Shown: piece after piece, positions 50,501 to 53,500 of the stretch
Layout of the letters: each line of letters opens with the position of its first letter
How positions within the stretch are numbered: position 1 is the first letter of the stretch
Source: Nemertoderma westbladi
Taxonomy: Eukaryota > Xenacoelomorpha > Nemertodermatida > Nemertodermatidae
Reading direction: 5' to 3'
Assembly: GCA_032718475.1 (NCBI GenBank)
Contig: JAUCBJ010006856.1
Location: forward strand, 1-54,584
DNA: 54,584 nucleotides
The notes under the pieces: generated by a model
Seen by the model: the letters and a program-made list of their open reading frames with translations, nothing else
The model's database searches: none
What the model was told of the DNA's origin: nothing
Made by a program: the position numbers and the translations under genes

Positions 50501-53500
50501 TTCCATGTACTCCGTTTGGAAGCCGTACGGGTTTGAGCTGTTTTCTGGCGAGCGAACCTACCAAGGCATCGCTGACACGCTTCTTTTTCGATTTTGTTGT
50601 TGACTTTACGATCTGAAACTGGAAAGCCGTAGAAATTCTTCGTTATTCGCACACTGCCGCCCCACTTCCTACCTCTCGATAGGTACCCCTCTTCATACCG
50701 CCTCACTCCCTACATATAGTATAGCAACCGATACACCTTAATTTCCATCCACAGGGAGGTCGATATTGAGGCTGAAGGTCGGGGTATTATTGACGGCGAC
50801 ACGTGCAAGTTCCACGCGGAATCGTGTCACGGACAGTGCAGCGTGTCCGCGGTGTGTCTGAGGATCGCTGATGATACAGAAGTCGCGATGACGGATCTGG
50901 GCGAAGCTAGTTTCGAAGATAAATCGCGAATGTTTGCGCCCAACGTCAATCCTACCACTATTCGAGGTCAGTAGAACCTACATCCTACATACAACAGGTC
51001 GAACAGATTGACTGCCAACTACCAACAGATCAACTGTCCGTTTGACTGTAAAACTGAATTTTATGTGTAAAGTAGGATTTATCTGATGTAAAAAGGTTGC
51101 GCCGGCTATAAATATAAAAGTTATCGGCATCTGTTTGATAAGTACAGTGTGGGAGAGAGGTTAAGGAATTGTCCTCCAAGTCACATAATCTTTCTAGTTC
51201 AATCTTCGTATGCAATTTTAAATTAATCGGTGCCCCTAAACGGACATGTTGAAGAAAAAGTAATTATCTAACTCATGTGCACGTCTTACTAACTCATGTG
51301 CACGTCTTACTAACTCATGTGCACGTCTTACTAACTCATGTGCACGTCTTACTAACTCATGTGCACGTCTTACTAACTCATGTGCACGTCTTACTAACCA
51401 TGTGCACGTCTTACTAACTCAAGTGCACGTCTTACTAACTCATGTGCACGTCTTACTAACTCATGTGCACGTCTTACTAACTCATGTGCACGTCTTACTA
51501 ACTCAAGTGCACGTCTTACTAACTCATGTGCACGTCTTACTAACTCATGTGCACGTCTTACTAACTCATGTGCACGTCTTACTAACTCATGTGCACGTCT
51601 TACTAACTCATGTGCACGTCTTACTAACTCATGTGCACGTCTTACTAACTCATGTGCACGTCTTACTAACTCATGTGCACGTCTTACTAATTAATGTGCA
51701 CGTCTTACTAACTCATGTGCTGTGCACGTCTTGCTAACTCATGTGTACGTCTTACTAACTCATGTGCACGTCTTACTAACTCATGTGCACGTCTTACTAA
51801 CTCATGTGCACGTCTTACTAACTCACGTGCACGTCTTACTAACTCATGTGCACGTCTTACTAACTCATGTGCACGTCTTACTAACTCAAGTGCACGTCTT
51901 ACTAACTCAGGTGCACGTCTTACTAACCATGTGCACGTCTTACTAACTCATGTGCACGTCTTACTAACTCATGTGCACGTCTTACTAACTCATGTGTACG
52001 TCTTACTAACTCATGTGTACGTCTTACTAACTCATGTGTACGTCTTACTAACCATGTGCACGTCTTACTAACTCATGTGCACGTCTTACTAACTCATGTG
52101 CACGTCTTACTAACTCATGTGGACGTCTTACTAACTCATGTGCACGTCTTACTAACTCATGTGCACGTCTTACTAACTCATGTGCACGTCTTACTAACTC
52201 ATGTGCACGTCTTACTAACTCATGTGCACGTCTTACTAACCATGTGCACGTCTTACTAACTCATGTGCACGTCTTACTAACTCATGTGCACGTCTTACTA
52301 ACTCATGTGCACGTCTTACTAACTCATGTGCACGTCTTACTAACTCATGTGCACGTCTTACTAACTCATGTGCACGTCTTACTAACTCATGTGCACGTCT
52401 TACTAACTCATGTGCACGTCTTACTAACTCATGTGCACGTCTTACTAACTCATGTGCACGTCTTACTAACTCATGTGCACGTCTTACTAACTCATGTGCA
52501 CGTCTTACTAACTCATGTGCACGTCTTACTAACTCATGTGCACGTCTTACTAACTCATGTGCACGTCTTACTAACTCATGTGCACGTCTTACTAATTCAT
52601 GTGCACGTCTTACTAACTCATGTGCACGTCTTACTAACTCACGTGCACGTCTTACTAACTCATGTGCACGTCTTACTAACTCATGTGCACGTCTTACTAA
52701 CTCATGAGCACGTCTTACTAACTCATGTGCACGTCTTACTAATTAATGTGCACGTCTTACTAACTCATGTGCACGTCTTACTAATTAATGTGCACGTCTT
52801 ACTAACTCATGTGCACGTCTTACTAACTCATGTGCACGTCTTACTAACTCATGAGCACGTCTTACTAACTCATGTGCACGTCTTACTAATTAATGTGCAC
52901 GTCTTACTAATTAATGTGCACGTCTTACTAACTCATGTGCACGTCTTACTAATTCATGTGCACGTCTTACTAACTCATGTGCACGTCTTACTAACTCATG
53001 TGCACGTCTTACTAACTCATGAGCACGTCTTACTAACTCATGAGCACGTCTTACTAACTCATGTGCACGTCTTACTAACTCATGTGCACGTCTTACTAAC
53101 TCATGTGCACGTCTTACTAACTCAAGTGCACGTCTTACTAACTCATGTGCACGTCTTACTAACTCATGAGCACGTCTTACTAATTAATGTGCACGTCTTA
53201 CTAACTCATGTGCACGTCTTACTAACTCATGTGCACGTCTTACTAACTCATGTGCACGTCTTACTAACTCATGTGCACGTCTTACTAACTCATGAGCACG
53301 TCTTACTAACTCATGTGCACGTCTTACTAATTAATGTGCACGTCTTACTAACTCATGTGCACGTCTTACTAATTAATGTGCACGTCTTACTAACTCATGT
53401 GCACGTCTTACTAACTCATGTGCACGTCTTACTAACTCATGAGCACGTCTTACTAACTCATGTGCACGTCTTACTAATTAATGTGCACGTCTTACTAATT